Source: Pelomonas sp. Root1217
Lineage (GTDB): Bacteria; Pseudomonadota; Gammaproteobacteria; Burkholderiales; Burkholderiaceae_C
NCBI RefSeq assembly: GCF_001425705.1
Contig: NZ_LMDC01000028.1
Span: 174,074-238,073 of the forward strand
DNA: 64,000 nt
Direction of reading: 5' to 3'
Of the stretch, positions 23,162-32,581 are shown in pieces. Made by a program: the position numbers and the translations under genes. Below the pieces are notes generated by a model. It ran no database searches. It had not been told where the DNA came from and saw only the letters and a program-made list of their open reading frames with translations. Numbering within the stretch: position 1 is the stretch's first letter; the number at the start of each line of letters is the position of its first letter.

Positions 23162-24121
23162 CTATTGAAGCGTGCCTTCGGCGCCGTCCGGCTGGCGCCC
23201 GGGCGGCGTGAACAGCGCGCCGACGTCCACCGCGTCGAAACGGTAGTGCCGGCCGCAGAAGTCGCAGCCGATCTCGATCTCGCCGCGCTCGGCCAGCACG
23301 CTGTCGGCCTCGTCGCGGCCCAGGCCGCGCAGCATCTGGCTCACGCGCTCACGCGAGCAGGTGCAGGCGAAGCGCGGAGACTGCGGCTCGAAGCGGGTCA
23401 CCGTCTCCTCCCAGAACAGGCGGCGCAGGATGGTGTCGGCGTCCAGCGTCAGCAGCTCGTCGGCAGTCAACGTGCCGGCCAGGATGGCAACGCGGTTGAA
23501 GCCTTCGGACAGGCCGATATCGTCTTCATTGCGCTTGCCCTCGAGGTTGCCCTCACCCTCGACCGGCAGCCGCTGGATCAGCAGGCCGGCGGCGATGTCG
23601 CCATTGGCGGCCAGCACGAGGCGCGTGTCGAGCTGCTCGGACTGCAGCATGTAGTGCTCCAGCACCTCGGAGAGCTTGTACAGCGGCTCGCGGTGGTCGC
23701 CGTGCAGGGGCACGACGCCCTGGTAGGGCTGCTGGCCGGGGAACTTGTCCTTGGGGTCCAGCGTGATCGCGCAGCGGCCCTGGCCGTGCACGTTCAGCAT
23801 GCTGGGCAGGTCGGCCCCGGGAGCGAGCTCGCCGATGCACTTGGCCGTCGCGCGAAAGCTCAGATCGGGCTGAGCCTCGGCCACGGCGAGCTTGACCGGG
23901 CCGTCGCCAAAGATCTGCAGCACCAGCGCGCCGTTGAACTTGATGTTGGCCTGCATCAGCACCGCTGCGGCGCTCATCTGGCCGAGCAGGTCGCGCAGTT
24001 CGGGCGGGTACTCCTGGCCGGGCTCGCGGCGGCTCAGCACCTCGCGCCAGGCGTCGGTCAGCCGCACCAGCATGCCGCGCACCGGCAGGCCGTCGAACAG
24101 GAATTTGTGCAGTTCACTCAT
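23162..24121 (-). CDS. hslO: Hsp33 redox-regulated chaperone
   Basis: 319 residues. Holdase activated by oxidation of a zinc-bound cysteine centre. The C-terminal redox switch is intact: CTC at 253-255 and CDFC at 286-289. The N-terminal part begins [21 protein letters not shown], with [31 protein letters not shown] typical of the family. The ATG at 24121 overlaps the stop of the gamma-carbonic anhydrase gene (ATGA), which implies coupled translation. Confidence 0.96.
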   Translation of the reverse strand: MSELHKFLFDGLPVRGMLVRLTDAWREVLSRREPGQEYPPELRDLLGQMSAAAVLMQANIKFNGALVLQIFGDGPVKLAVAEAQPDLSFRATAKCIGELAPGADLPSMLNVHGQGRCAITLDPKDKFPGQQPYQGVVPLHGDHREPLYKLSEVLEHYMLQSEQLDTRLVLAANGDIAAGLLIQRLPVEGEGNLEGKRNEDDIGLSEGFNRVAILAGTLTADELLTLDADTILRRLFWEETVTRFEPQSPRFACTCSRERVSQMLRGLGRDEADSVLAERGEIEIGCDFCGRHYRFDAVDVGALFTPPGRQPDGAEGTLQ

Positions 24122-24642
24122 CGGATTCTTTTCAGGCCGGCCGCATAACGGCGGCCGTTGTTGACGTAATGGGCCGCGCTGGCCTTGAGCCCGGCGATCT
24201 GCGCTTCGCTGAGCTCGCGCACGACCTTGGCCGGCGCACCGACGATCAGCGAGCCGTCGGGGAATTCCTTGCCTTCGGTCACCAGCGCGCCGGCGCCGAC
24301 GATGCAATTGCGGCCGATGCGCGCGCCATTCAAGACCACCGCGCCGATGCCGATGAGGCTTTCGTCGCCGACCGTGCAGCCGTGCAGCATGACCTGATGG
24401 CCCACGGTGACGTTCTGGCCGAGGACCAGCGGGAAGCCATGGTCGGCATGCAGCACCGAGCCGTCCTGGACGTTGCTGCCCGCGCCAATCGTCAGCGCGT
24501 CGCTGTCGCCGCGCAGCACGGCGTTAAACCAGATGCTGACCCCCTCCCCCAGCGTCACACGGCCGATGACCTCGGCGCTGTCGGCCACCCAGGCGGAATC
24601 AGCCACGTCGGGGAGGTGCTCGTCGAGCTGGTAAATCGCCAT
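24118..24642 (-). CDS. Gamma-carbonic anhydrase family protein (YrdA/PaaY-like)
   Basis: 174 residues. Left-handed beta-helix hexapeptide-repeat protein. Zinc ligands of the family are present: His65 in VLHADHGF, and His82 and His87 in [10 protein letters not shown]. The end [28 protein letters not shown] is typical of YrdA-type proteins. Whether it is an active carbonic anhydrase cannot be decided from sequence. It starts at 24642, divergent from the DUF455 gene, and overlaps hslO by 4 bases. Confidence 0.9.
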   Translation of the reverse strand: MAIYQLDEHLPDVADSAWVADSAEVIGRVTLGEGVSIWFNAVLRGDSDALTIGAGSNVQDGSVLHADHGFPLVLGQNVTVGHQVMLHGCTVGDESLIGIGAVVLNGARIGRNCIVGAGALVTEGKEFPDGSLIVGAPAKVVRELSEAQIAGLKASAAHYVNNGRRYAAGLKRIR

Positions 24643-24678
24643 CGCGGCCTCGCGCAAAACGCGCAAAAGGGCGGATTT

Positions 24679-24684
24679 TAGAAT
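24679..24684 (+). promoter_or_regulatory. -10-like TAGAAT directly before the DUF455 start codon
   Basis: TAGAAT is followed by only 8 bases before the ATG at 24693, so transcription would start at or next to the start codon. No ribosome-binding site is visible. Confidence 0.35.
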
Positions 24685-24692
24685 CCCGGGCA

Positions 24693-25475
24693 ATGTCCGA
24701 CCTCCGCCTGGCCACGCTCGGCCCCCTCCTGATTGCCGATGCGCCCGCCAAGGCCGCCGCCACGCTGACGCTTGACGCCGCCCTGCCCGTCGATACCGGC
24801 GCGCTGATTCCCGAGCCCGGCGGCATTCCGGGGCGGCCCGCACGCCCGCGCCTGGTCGAACACATCACGCTCAAAGGCCCGTCGCTGCGCACGCCGGCCG
24901 GCATCGCGGCCCTGGTGCACGCCATCGCCCACATCGAGCTGAACGCCATCGACCTGGCCCTGGACATCTGCTGGCGCTTCCCCGGCATGCCCGAGGCCTT
25001 CTACCGCGACTGGCTGCGCATCGCCCAGGAAGAAGCCAAGCACTTCACGCTGCTGCGCGAGCATCTGCTGACGCTGGGCTTCGACTACGGCGACTTCGAC
25101 GCCCACAACGCGCTATGGGACATGGCCGAGCGGACAAAACACGATCTGCTCGCCCGCATTGCCCTCGTGCCGCGCACACTGGAGGCACGCGGGCTGGACG
25201 CCTCGCCCGCCGTCAAGCGCAAGCTCGTCGGCGCCGGCGACAAACGCGCCGGCGAGATCCTCGACATCATCCTGCACGACGAGATCGGCCATGTGCTGGC
25301 CGGCAACCGCTGGTACCGCTTCCTGTGCGAGCAACGCGGGCTGGACCCGATCGCGACCTACGCCGAACTCGCCACCCTTCATCAGGCGCCCAAGCTGCGT
25401 GCGCCCTTCAACCTCGAAGCCCGCCGCGCAGCCGGCTTCGACGAAGCGGAACTCGCCGCGCTGGCTCGCCCATGA
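24693..25475 (+). CDS. DUF455 ferritin-like domain protein
   Basis: 260 residues. Four-helix ferritin-like fold with carboxylate-bridged di-metal ligands: [33 protein letters not shown] and [16 protein letters not shown] supply the E-x2-H type ligands. Relatives include MiaE-like oxygenases; the substrate is unknown. N-terminal residues 30-58 are Pro-rich ([15 protein letters not shown]). The stop overlaps the next gene start (ATGA). A -10-like box sits 8 bases before the ATG, so the mRNA may be leaderless. Confidence 0.88.
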   Translation: MSDLRLATLGPLLIADAPAKAAATLTLDAALPVDTGALIPEPGGIPGRPARPRLVEHITLKGPSLRTPAGIAALVHAIAHIELNAIDLALDICWRFPGMPEAFYRDWLRIAQEEAKHFTLLREHLLTLGFDYGDFDAHNALWDMAERTKHDLLARIALVPRTLEARGLDASPAVKRKLVGAGDKRAGEILDIILHDEIGHVLAGNRWYRFLCEQRGLDPIATYAELATLHQAPKLRAPFNLEARRAAGFDEAELAALARP

Positions 25476-26389
25476 CGCGGTTCCATGCCAATCTGCTGCT
25501 CACCTTCGTCGCGCTGATCTGGGGCTCGGCCTTCGTCGCGCAGAACCGCGGCATGGCCGACGTCGGCCCCCTGCTCTTCACCGGCGTGCGCTTCCTGATC
25601 GGCTCCGTCGTCGTGCTGCCTTTTGCCCTGCTGGAGTGGCGCCGCCTCGGCCGCGCAGGCCGGCCGCTGGTGAAGCTGGACGGCCTGCACATCGCCGGCC
25701 TGGGCTTCTTGATGACGCTCGGCGCCGTCATGCAGCAGGTCGGCATTCAGTTCACCAGCGTGACCAACGCCGGCTTCCTGACGGCCGTCTATGTGCCGCT
25801 GGTGCCGGTGCTGGCCTGGCTGCTGCTGCGGCAGGTCGCGCACTGGTCGGTCTGGCCCGCGGCGGCGGGTTGCCTGGTGGGCGCCTTCCTGCTGTCGGGC
25901 GCGCATGAGCTGCGCATCGGCCTGGGCGACCTGTGGGTGGCCGGCTCGGCCATCCCCTGGGCGGTGCATGTGCTGATGGTGGGCCGCTGGGCCGACCGTA
26001 TGGGCGCGCCCTTCCTGGTTGCCAGCGGCCAGTTTGCTGTCTGCGGTGTGCTGTCGCTGATCGCGGCATTCGGCATGGAGCCGGTGCACTGGAGCGGCCT
26101 GGTCGCTGCCGCTTGGCCCATCGCCTACACCGGCGTCATGTCGGTCGGCATCGCCTTCACGGCCCAGGTCGTCGCACAGCGCTACGCGCATGCGTCGGAT
26201 GCGGCCATCATCCTGTCGGCCGAAACCCTGTTCGCCGCCGCCTGCGGTTACTTGATGCTTGGCGAACGGCTCAACACCGCCGGCCTGATCGGCTGCGGCC
26301 TGATGCTGGCCTGCATCCTGCTCGTGCAGTTGATGCCGCTGGTGAGAACCCTGAGGCGGCGCCAAATTCTGACCAACCCGTCAAATTGA
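25472..26389 (+). CDS. EamA/DMT-family transporter
   Basis: 305 residues, ten predicted membrane helices in two EamA repeats. The first begins LLLTFVALIWGSAFVAQNRG, and the second has the ASDAAIILSAETLFAAACGYLMLGERL signature. The family exports amino acids or metabolites; the substrate is not readable. Start overlaps the DUF455 stop, so the two are coupled. One of three EamA transporters in the window. Confidence 0.92.
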   Translation: MTRFHANLLLTFVALIWGSAFVAQNRGMADVGPLLFTGVRFLIGSVVVLPFALLEWRRLGRAGRPLVKLDGLHIAGLGFLMTLGAVMQQVGIQFTSVTNAGFLTAVYVPLVPVLAWLLLRQVAHWSVWPAAAGCLVGAFLLSGAHELRIGLGDLWVAGSAIPWAVHVLMVGRWADRMGAPFLVASGQFAVCGVLSLIAAFGMEPVHWSGLVAAAWPIAYTGVMSVGIAFTAQVVAQRYAHASDAAIILSAETLFAAACGYLMLGERLNTAGLIGCGLMLACILLVQLMPLVRTLRRRQILTNPSN

Positions 26390-26425
26390 CTCTAGACTTT
26401 GGGATCCTTTGTCGAGGAGCCCCGC

Positions 26426-27742
26426 ATGAGTGCAGACGTTTCCAAGCTAGACGCCTACTGGATGCCCTTCACTGCCAACCGGCAGTTCAAGCAGGCGCCG
26501 CGTCTGCTGACCCAGGCTGCCGGCATGTTCTTCCGCGACGACAAGGGCCGCGAGATCCTCGACGGCATCGCCGGCCTGTGGTGCGTCAATGCGGGCCACA
26601 ACCGCCCCAGGATCGTCAAGGCCATCCAGGAGCAGGCCGCGGAGCTGGACTTCGCACCGCCCTTCCAGATGGGCCACCCCAAGGCCTTCGAGCTGGCCGA
26701 GCGGCTGGCACAGATCGCCCCCACGGGCATGAACCGCGTCTTCTTCACCAACTCGGGCTCCGAGTCGGTGGACACCGCACTGAAGATGGCCATCGCCTAC
26801 CACCGCGTGCGCGGCGAAGGCGCTCGCACCCGCCTCATCGGCCGCGAGCGCGGCTATCACGGCGTCAACTTCGGCGGCATCTCGGTGGGCGGCATGGTGG
26901 CCAACCGCAAGATGTTCGGCAGCCTGCTGGCCGGCGTCGACCACATCCGCCACACCCACGACCCGGCGCGCAACGCGTTCTCGGTCGGCATCCCGCCGCA
27001 TGGCGCCGAGTTCGCCGATGACCTGGAGCGCCTGGTCGCCCTGCATGACGCGTCGACGATCGCCGCCGTCATCGTCGAGCCGGTGGCCGGCTCCACCGGC
27101 GTGCTGATCCCGCCCCAAGGCTACCTGCAACGCCTGCGCGACATCTGCGACAAGCACGGCATTCTGCTGATCTTCGACGAGGTCATCACCGGCTTCGGCC
27201 GCACCGGCAACCCGTTCGGCGCCCAGACCTTCGGCGTGACGCCCGACCTGATGACAGTGGCCAAGGGCATCACCAACGGCTGCGTGCCCATGGGCGCGGT
27301 GTTCGCGCAGCAGAAGATCCACGACGCCTTCATGACCGGGCCCGAGCACCTGATCGAGTTCTTCCATGGCTACACCTACTCGGCCCACCCGCTGGCCTGC
27401 GCGGCCGGCATCGCCACGCTGGACACCTACGCCGACGACGACCTGCTCACGCGCGCCGCACGCATGCAGGACGAGTTCGCCAAGGCCCTGCACTCGCTGC
27501 GCGAGGAACCCAACGTCATCGACGTGCGCAACATTGGTCTCGTGGGCGGCGTCGAGCTGAAACCGCTGGACGGCCAGCCGGCCAAGCGCGCCTTCAACGT
27601 CTTCCTGGACTGCTGGGACAAGGGCCTGCTGATCCGCACGACGGGCGACACCGTCGCTCTCTCGCCGCCGCTCATCATCGAGAGCGGCCACATCGAACGC
27701 ATCGTCGACACGCTCAGAGGCGCGCTGCGACGAGCCGCATAA
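26426..27742 (+). CDS. Class III aminotransferase, omega-amino acid:pyruvate transaminase-like
   Basis: 438 residues. PLP enzyme resembling beta-alanine/omega-amino acid:pyruvate transaminase: DAYWMPFTANRQFK near the N-terminus, GIAGLWCVNAGHNRP, FFTNSGSESVDTALKMA, IFDEVITGFGRTG (Asp binding the PLP nitrogen), Schiff-base Lys280 in VAKGITNG, and HGYTYSAHPLACAAG. GAGGAG precedes the ATG at 26426 by about 7 bases. Likely function is transfer of amino groups from beta-alanine or similar amines to pyruvate; the exact substrate is inference. Confidence 0.93.
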   Translation: MSADVSKLDAYWMPFTANRQFKQAPRLLTQAAGMFFRDDKGREILDGIAGLWCVNAGHNRPRIVKAIQEQAAELDFAPPFQMGHPKAFELAERLAQIAPTGMNRVFFTNSGSESVDTALKMAIAYHRVRGEGARTRLIGRERGYHGVNFGGISVGGMVANRKMFGSLLAGVDHIRHTHDPARNAFSVGIPPHGAEFADDLERLVALHDASTIAAVIVEPVAGSTGVLIPPQGYLQRLRDICDKHGILLIFDEVITGFGRTGNPFGAQTFGVTPDLMTVAKGITNGCVPMGAVFAQQKIHDAFMTGPEHLIEFFHGYTYSAHPLACAAGIATLDTYADDDLLTRAARMQDEFAKALHSLREEPNVIDVRNIGLVGGVELKPLDGQPAKRAFNVFLDCWDKGLLIRTTGDTVALSPPLIIESGHIERIVDTLRGALRRAA

Positions 27743-27797
27743 TCCGCGCCCCGTGGCGGCAGTACCGGCGCCGCGGCCCCGCCCTGGAGTTTTCCCA

Positions 27798-28958
27798 ATG
27801 AAATGGCTACTCGCCCTGCTGCTTGCAGGGTCCGCCCACGCACAGACCCTGAACTACATCGGCCAGCAAATCGTGCCGACGAGTGCGAGCTTCCGCGGGG
27901 TGCCGGTCGGTGGCCTGTCCAGCATCGACTATGTGCCCGCCACCGGCCGCTACCTGGCCATCTGTGATGACCGCAGCGACCGCGCGCCGGCCCGCTACTA
28001 CGAGCTGAGCCTGGACCTTTCCAAGTTCCGCCGCAGCGCCAACCCCGGTGAGGCCGGTGTGGCCTGGGTCAACATGACCAGCATCCTCGACCTCGACGGC
28101 CAGCCCTTTGGCCGCAACCAGGTCGACCCAGAGAGCCTGCGCCTGGACGCCAGGCGCAACTTGATCTACTGGGCCAACGAGGGCCAGCGCGTTTCCAGCT
28201 CCTTGCAGAACCCGACCGTGCGCCGCATGAGCCCCGACGGCAAGCCGGCCGGCGAATTCCCGGTGCCGGGCTACTACAACCCCCTGGGCAGCGCCGGCGG
28301 CATCACGCCCGGCGACGTGGGCGTCTACAACAACCTCGCCTTCGAGAGCATCGCCATCACGCCCGACGGCAAGACGCTGTGGACCATGAGTGAAAACGGC
28401 CTGGCCCAGGACAGCCTGCCCACGGCCGTCGGCCGCGGCAGCCGCGCGCGCATGCTGTCCTTCGACCTGGACAGCGGCAAGGCCGGCGCCGAATACATCT
28501 ACGACGTCGGCCCGGTGCCCTTCCCGCCGGCGCGCCAGGGCGATTTCGCCACCAACGGCGTGCCCGACATGCTGGCCCTGTCGGCGCATGAGTTCATCGT
28601 CATCGAGCGCGCCTTTGCCGTCGGCGCCGTGACGCCGGGCATTGCGGCGCTGACCAAGCAGCCCACCAGCAACACCATCAAGCTCTACCTGATCGACACA
28701 CGCGGCGCGACCGATGTGTCGGGTTGGGCCAGCATCAAGGGCCGTGAGGTCGTACCCGTCAAGCGCACCATGCTGCTGGATCTGTCGTCGCTGAAGAACG
28801 ACGACGGCAGCGTGCTCGCCCTGGACAACATCGAGGGCATCACGTTCGGCCCGACGCTGGACGGCAAGCGCACGCTGATCCTCGTCTCCGACAACAACTT
28901 CAACCCAGCCCAGTTCACGCAGTTCATCGCCCTCACCATTGACGGCACGCTGAACTGA
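27798..28958 (+). CDS. Phytase-like esterase family exported protein
   Basis: 386 residues. Signal peptide MKWLLALLLAGSAHA, then an esterase/phytase-like beta-propeller domain: VPVGGLSSIDYVPATGRYLA, ICDDRSDRAPARYY, FGRNQVDPESLRLD, YNNLAFESIAITPDGKTLW, and near the end LDNIEGITFGPTLDGKRTLILVSDNNFN. Predicted periplasmic or secreted. The catalytic function within this family is poorly known. Its stop overlaps the start of the next transporter gene (TGATG). CATAAT at 27738 may be its -10. Confidence 0.88.
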   Translation: MKWLLALLLAGSAHAQTLNYIGQQIVPTSASFRGVPVGGLSSIDYVPATGRYLAICDDRSDRAPARYYELSLDLSKFRRSANPGEAGVAWVNMTSILDLDGQPFGRNQVDPESLRLDARRNLIYWANEGQRVSSSLQNPTVRRMSPDGKPAGEFPVPGYYNPLGSAGGITPGDVGVYNNLAFESIAITPDGKTLWTMSENGLAQDSLPTAVGRGSRARMLSFDLDSGKAGAEYIYDVGPVPFPPARQGDFATNGVPDMLALSAHEFIVIERAFAVGAVTPGIAALTKQPTSNTIKLYLIDTRGATDVSGWASIKGREVVPVKRTMLLDLSSLKNDDGSVLALDNIEGITFGPTLDGKRTLILVSDNNFNPAQFTQFIALTIDGTLN

Positions 28959-29845
28959 TGCACCCCGTGCCCTGGCGGGCCTATGCGCTGCTCGCGGCCA
29001 GCACCAGCCTGGTCGGCAGCTATGTCGGCCTGTCCAAGCTGCTGGTCGCGGCCTTTCCCGTCTTCCTGCTCGCCGGCCTGCGCTTCGGCTTCGCGGCCGT
29101 GCTGATGCTGCCCTGGCTGAAGAAGCCCGCCCACGAAGCGCCGCTGGATGCGCGTTCGCGCTGGTTGCTCTTCCTCGAATCCTTCCTCGGCAACTTCCTG
29201 TTCTCCATCTGCATGCTGTTCGGCCTGCGGCAGAGCTCGGCCGTGGTCGCCGGCGTCATCATGGCCGGCATCCCGGCGGCCGTCGCGCTGCTGAGCTGGG
29301 CCTTCCTGCGCGAGCGTTTGGGCGGGCGCGTGCTGGCGGGCATCGCCTGCGCAGTCGGCGGCATCGCCTTGGTAGCCATTGGCAAGCAGGGAGGTGCGCA
29401 GACGACACCGGTGGGTGCCCTGCTGCTGCTCGCGGCCGTGTTCTGCGAGGGCTGCTATGTCGTCATCGGCAAGAAGCTCACCGCCGGCCTGGGGCCGAAG
29501 CGCATCAGCGCCCTGATCAACCTCTGGGGCCTGGTGCTCGTCGCACCGTTGGCCGTCTGGCAGGCCCTGAGCTTCGACTTCGGCGCGCCGCGCGCGCTGG
29601 ACTGGGCGCTGCTGGGCTACTACGCCGCCACGGCCAGCGTCATCACCGTCTGGCTGTGGATGGCCGGCCTGAAGGGTCTGCCGGCGGCCAAGGCGGGGGT
29701 CTTCATGGTCTTCCTGCCGATCAGCACAGCCCTGATCGGCCTAGCTCTCGGTGAATCCATCTCCGCCATTCAGGCCCTGGCCTATGGCCTGGCCTTATTG
29801 GGTGTGCTGCTGGCGACATGGCCGGCCCAAGCCCGCTCTCGGTAG
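28958..29845 (+). CDS. EamA/DMT-family transporter
   Basis: 295 residues, ten membrane segments, two EamA repeats (AYALLAASTSLVGSYVGLSK and the second repeat from VGALLLLAAVFCEGCYVVIGK). Ends with FLPISTALIGLALGESISAIQ. The start overlaps the stop of the phytase-like gene, so the pair is probably co-translated, and the PIG-L deacetylase gene follows 9 bases later. Substrate unknown. Confidence 0.92.
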   Translation: MHPVPWRAYALLAASTSLVGSYVGLSKLLVAAFPVFLLAGLRFGFAAVLMLPWLKKPAHEAPLDARSRWLLFLESFLGNFLFSICMLFGLRQSSAVVAGVIMAGIPAAVALLSWAFLRERLGGRVLAGIACAVGGIALVAIGKQGGAQTTPVGALLLLAAVFCEGCYVVIGKKLTAGLGPKRISALINLWGLVLVAPLAVWQALSFDFGAPRALDWALLGYYAATASVITVWLWMAGLKGLPAAKAGVFMVFLPISTALIGLALGESISAIQALAYGLALLGVLLATWPAQARSR

Positions 29846-29854
29846 GATGCCGGC

Positions 29855-30706
29855 ATGTCCCTGGATGCAGACCTCGCGCGCTGGCGCGAGCACCTTTCCC
29901 GCTTTGCCGAGCTGTTGGGCAACCCGCCCGACCGCGTGACCGCGCCCGGCCGCGAGCCAAGCCCCGGCCATTGCCTGATTTTCGCGCCCCACCCCGACGA
30001 TGAATGCATCGTCGGCGCCCTGCCCTTGCGCCTGCAGCAGGAGGCCGGCTGGCACGTCGGCAATGTCGCCGTGACCCTGGGCAGCAATCCCGAGCGCCGC
30101 GAGTCGCGCTGGGCCGAGTTGCAGGACGCCTGCGGCGTGCTCGGCTTCGACTGCATCCGCGTTGGCGAGGACGGCCTGTCGGACGTGCGCGCCGACACGG
30201 CCGAACGCGAGCCGCAGCTGTGGCAGGCCCATGTCAACACCATCGCCGCGCTGCTGGCCCGGCACCGCCCGGCGCTCGTGCTGGCGCCACATGCGCTGGA
30301 CGACAACCCCAGCCACCGTGGCGTCTACCGCCTCGTCGCCCAGGCCCTGGCCGCGGCGCGGCTGGACACGGTGCTGGCCCACACCGAGTTCTGGTCCACG
30401 CAGTCGGCACCCAATGCGCTGGTGCAGACCAATATCGCCGACACCGCCCGCCTCATCGCCGCGCTGGAGCGCCACACCGGCGAGATCGAGCGCAACCCGT
30501 ATCACCTGCGCCTGCCCGCCTTCCTGGCCGACGCCGTGCGCCGCGGTGGCGAGCTGGTGCTGGGCGCCGGCGAGGAGCCGCCCGACTTCGCATTCGCCAC
30601 CCTCTATCGCCTCGTTGCCTACCGCGCCGGCCAGCCCGCCGCCGAACTGCCGCGCCGCGTCTTCTCCGCCGACAAGGCCCTGTCTTCCGCCCTGCTCCAG
30701 TCATGA
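29855..30706 (+). CDS. PIG-L family deacetylase
   Basis: 283 residues. Zinc-dependent N-deacetylase fold (LmbE/PIG-L). The metal motif APHPDDECIVG is at about 46-56, and a second conserved His is in DDNPSHRGVYRL. Such enzymes remove acetyl groups from N-acetylglucosaminyl compounds or related amides; this protein's substrate is unknown. No signal peptide. The stop overlaps the start of the aspartoacylase-like gene (ATGA), suggesting the two hydrolases act in one pathway. Confidence 0.92.
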   Translation: MSLDADLARWREHLSRFAELLGNPPDRVTAPGREPSPGHCLIFAPHPDDECIVGALPLRLQQEAGWHVGNVAVTLGSNPERRESRWAELQDACGVLGFDCIRVGEDGLSDVRADTAEREPQLWQAHVNTIAALLARHRPALVLAPHALDDNPSHRGVYRLVAQALAAARLDTVLAHTEFWSTQSAPNALVQTNIADTARLIAALERHTGEIERNPYHLRLPAFLADAVRRGGELVLGAGEEPPDFAFATLYRLVAYRAGQPAAELPRRVFSADKALSSALLQS

Positions 30707-31680
30707 ACCAGCCCACCCACATCCGTGTCCACCAGTTCGCCGGCCTGCAACCTGGCCCGCGTTTCCTCGTCACCGGCGCTGTGCATGGCAACGAAATCCA
30801 TGGCACCAAAGCCATGGCCGAGATCATTCGCCAGCTCGATGCCGGCGAGCTGACGCTGCTGCGCGGCACGCTGACCCTGGTGCCCATCGTCAACCCGCTG
30901 GCCCACCAGCTCAACCGCCGCGAGGGCGACCGCAACCTCAACCGCAACCTGCGCCCGCCCGTCATCGCGCATGACTTCGAGGACCGCATCGCCCGCCAGC
31001 TCTGTGCCTTGATCGCACAGCACGACGGCATCCTGGACCTGCACAGCTTCCAGGGCCAGGGCCCGGCCTTCGCGATGATCGGTCCGCGCAACAACAGCGG
31101 CGAGCTGGAGCCCTTCACGCAGGAGGCGACCGAATCGGCGCTGGCCGCGCGCCTGGGCGTGGGCCGCATCGTCGAGGGTTGGCTGTCGACCTATGCCCTG
31201 GGCCTGCAGCGCCGCCAGCAGCGCGAGCACGACGGCTCGCGCCGCGCCTCACTGATCTCCGACCCGCACTACGGTGTCGGCACCACCGAATACATGCGCT
31301 CCACCGGCGGCTGGGCCATCACGCTGGAATGCGGCCAGCATCTGGACCCGAACGGCCCCGAGGTCGCGCGCCTGGCCATCCTGCGCTCCCTGGTGTTCCT
31401 GGGCATGCTCCATGAAACCGCCGTCGAGCCGCACCGGCCCACACAGGCGCCTGAGCTGCTGCAGCTCTACGACGTCATCGACCGCGAAGCCGAAGGCGAC
31501 CAGTTCGAACAGAGCTGGGCCAGCTTTGACGCCATCGAGAAGGGCCAGCGCATCGGCACTCGCGCCAGTGGCGAGGCTGTGCTGGCGCCGAGCGAGGGGC
31601 GCATCGTGTTCCCGAACACCAAGTCGCTGCCCGGCACCGAATGGTTCTACCTGGCAAGGCCGAGCGACCGCCAACTGTGA
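30703..31680 (+). CDS. Succinylglutamate desuccinylase/aspartoacylase family protein
   Basis: 325 residues. Zinc carboxypeptidase-like (M14) fold. Zinc ligands are His and Glu in VTGAVHGNEIHG and His in ILDLHSFQGQG; arginine and asparagine substrate residues are in GDRNLNRNLRPP. Catalytic Glu is probably in ITLECGQHLDPNG. The C-terminal part (about 265-325) is a beta domain, ASGEAVLAPSEGRIVFPN. Removes an acyl group from an amino acid in known relatives; the substrate is unknown. Coupled to the PIG-L gene by ATGA. Confidence 0.9.
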   Translation: MNQPTHIRVHQFAGLQPGPRFLVTGAVHGNEIHGTKAMAEIIRQLDAGELTLLRGTLTLVPIVNPLAHQLNRREGDRNLNRNLRPPVIAHDFEDRIARQLCALIAQHDGILDLHSFQGQGPAFAMIGPRNNSGELEPFTQEATESALAARLGVGRIVEGWLSTYALGLQRRQQREHDGSRRASLISDPHYGVGTTEYMRSTGGWAITLECGQHLDPNGPEVARLAILRSLVFLGMLHETAVEPHRPTQAPELLQLYDVIDREAEGDQFEQSWASFDAIEKGQRIGTRASGEAVLAPSEGRIVFPNTKSLPGTEWFYLARPSDRQL

Positions 31681-31684
31681 ACGC

Positions 31685-32581
31685 ATGAAGCTGCTGCCGG
31701 CGCCGCTGATGCTGCTGGCCGCGCTGCCGGCCACTGTCCATGCGGCCATGCCCACGCCGCTGGTCGTCACCATTCCCTTCATGGAGCGCGAGGCGCCGCA
31801 CCGCGCCTATGCCGACGAGCTGCTGACGCTGGCGTTGGAACAGTCGCGCGACAAGTACGGCCCCTACCGCATCGTCCAGCAGCGCGAGGAAACCGTCATC
31901 CGACGCCAATTGCTGGAACTGCAGGACGGCCACAGCCTGTCCGTTGCCGTGGCCATGCCGACACAGGAATGGCTGGACGGTGCGCTGCCGGTGCGCGTGC
32001 CCATCATGCGTGGCCTGCCCAGCTTCCGGTTCTTCCTCGGCCGCCAGAGCGATGTGCCGCTCCATGAATCAGTCAGCACGGTCAACGACCTGCGGCGCTT
32101 GAGCATCGGCCAGGGCCCCGGCTGGTCCACCGCCCGCCTTCTCGAGGACAACGGCTTCAACGTCGTCTACGGCGGCGCCCACCCCACGCTGATTCCGATG
32201 CTGCATTCGGGGCGCTTTCAGCTGCTGATGCGCGGTATCTACGAGGTCGAGCCCGAACTGCAGGCCCAGCAGCATGCCCATTCCGGCCTGCTCGTCGTCA
32301 AGCAGTTCGCCATCTACACCTACATGCCGATGTATTTCTTCGTCGCCAGGAACCAGCCCCAGTTGGCCGAACGGCTCGAGTACGGCTTGAAGAAGGCCTA
32401 TGCCAACGGCCAGGCGGACCGGCTCTTCAAACGCAGCTTCGGCGACAGCCTCAAGTTGTTGCGGAACAGGCACCTGAAGATCTTCCATCTGCCCAACACC
32501 AACATCGACAAGAGCTTTTTCGAGCACGACCGGCCGTATCTGCTCGATGCGGTCGTTGCGCTGGAGAAGCAGGCCTGGTGA
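31685..32581 (+). CDS. Periplasmic solute-binding-like protein, orphan paralog of the 7155 gene
   Basis: 298 residues. Signal peptide MKLLPAPLMLLAALPATVHA. Same layout as the protein at 7155-7973: LVVTIPFMEREAPHRAYADELLTLALEQ, RRLSIGQGPGWSTARLLEDNGFNVVYG, LLMRGIYEVEPELQAQQHAHSGL and MYFFVARNQPQLAERLEYGLKKAYANGQADRLF. It resembles amino-acid ABC binding proteins but there is no permease or ATPase in the window. Starts 4 bases after the aspartoacylase-like stop; its own stop overlaps the DUF2809 start. Confidence 0.75.
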   Translation: MKLLPAPLMLLAALPATVHAAMPTPLVVTIPFMEREAPHRAYADELLTLALEQSRDKYGPYRIVQQREETVIRRQLLELQDGHSLSVAVAMPTQEWLDGALPVRVPIMRGLPSFRFFLGRQSDVPLHESVSTVNDLRRLSIGQGPGWSTARLLEDNGFNVVYGGAHPTLIPMLHSGRFQLLMRGIYEVEPELQAQQHAHSGLLVVKQFAIYTYMPMYFFVARNQPQLAERLEYGLKKAYANGQADRLFKRSFGDSLKLLRNRHLKIFHLPNTNIDKSFFEHDRPYLLDAVVALEKQAW

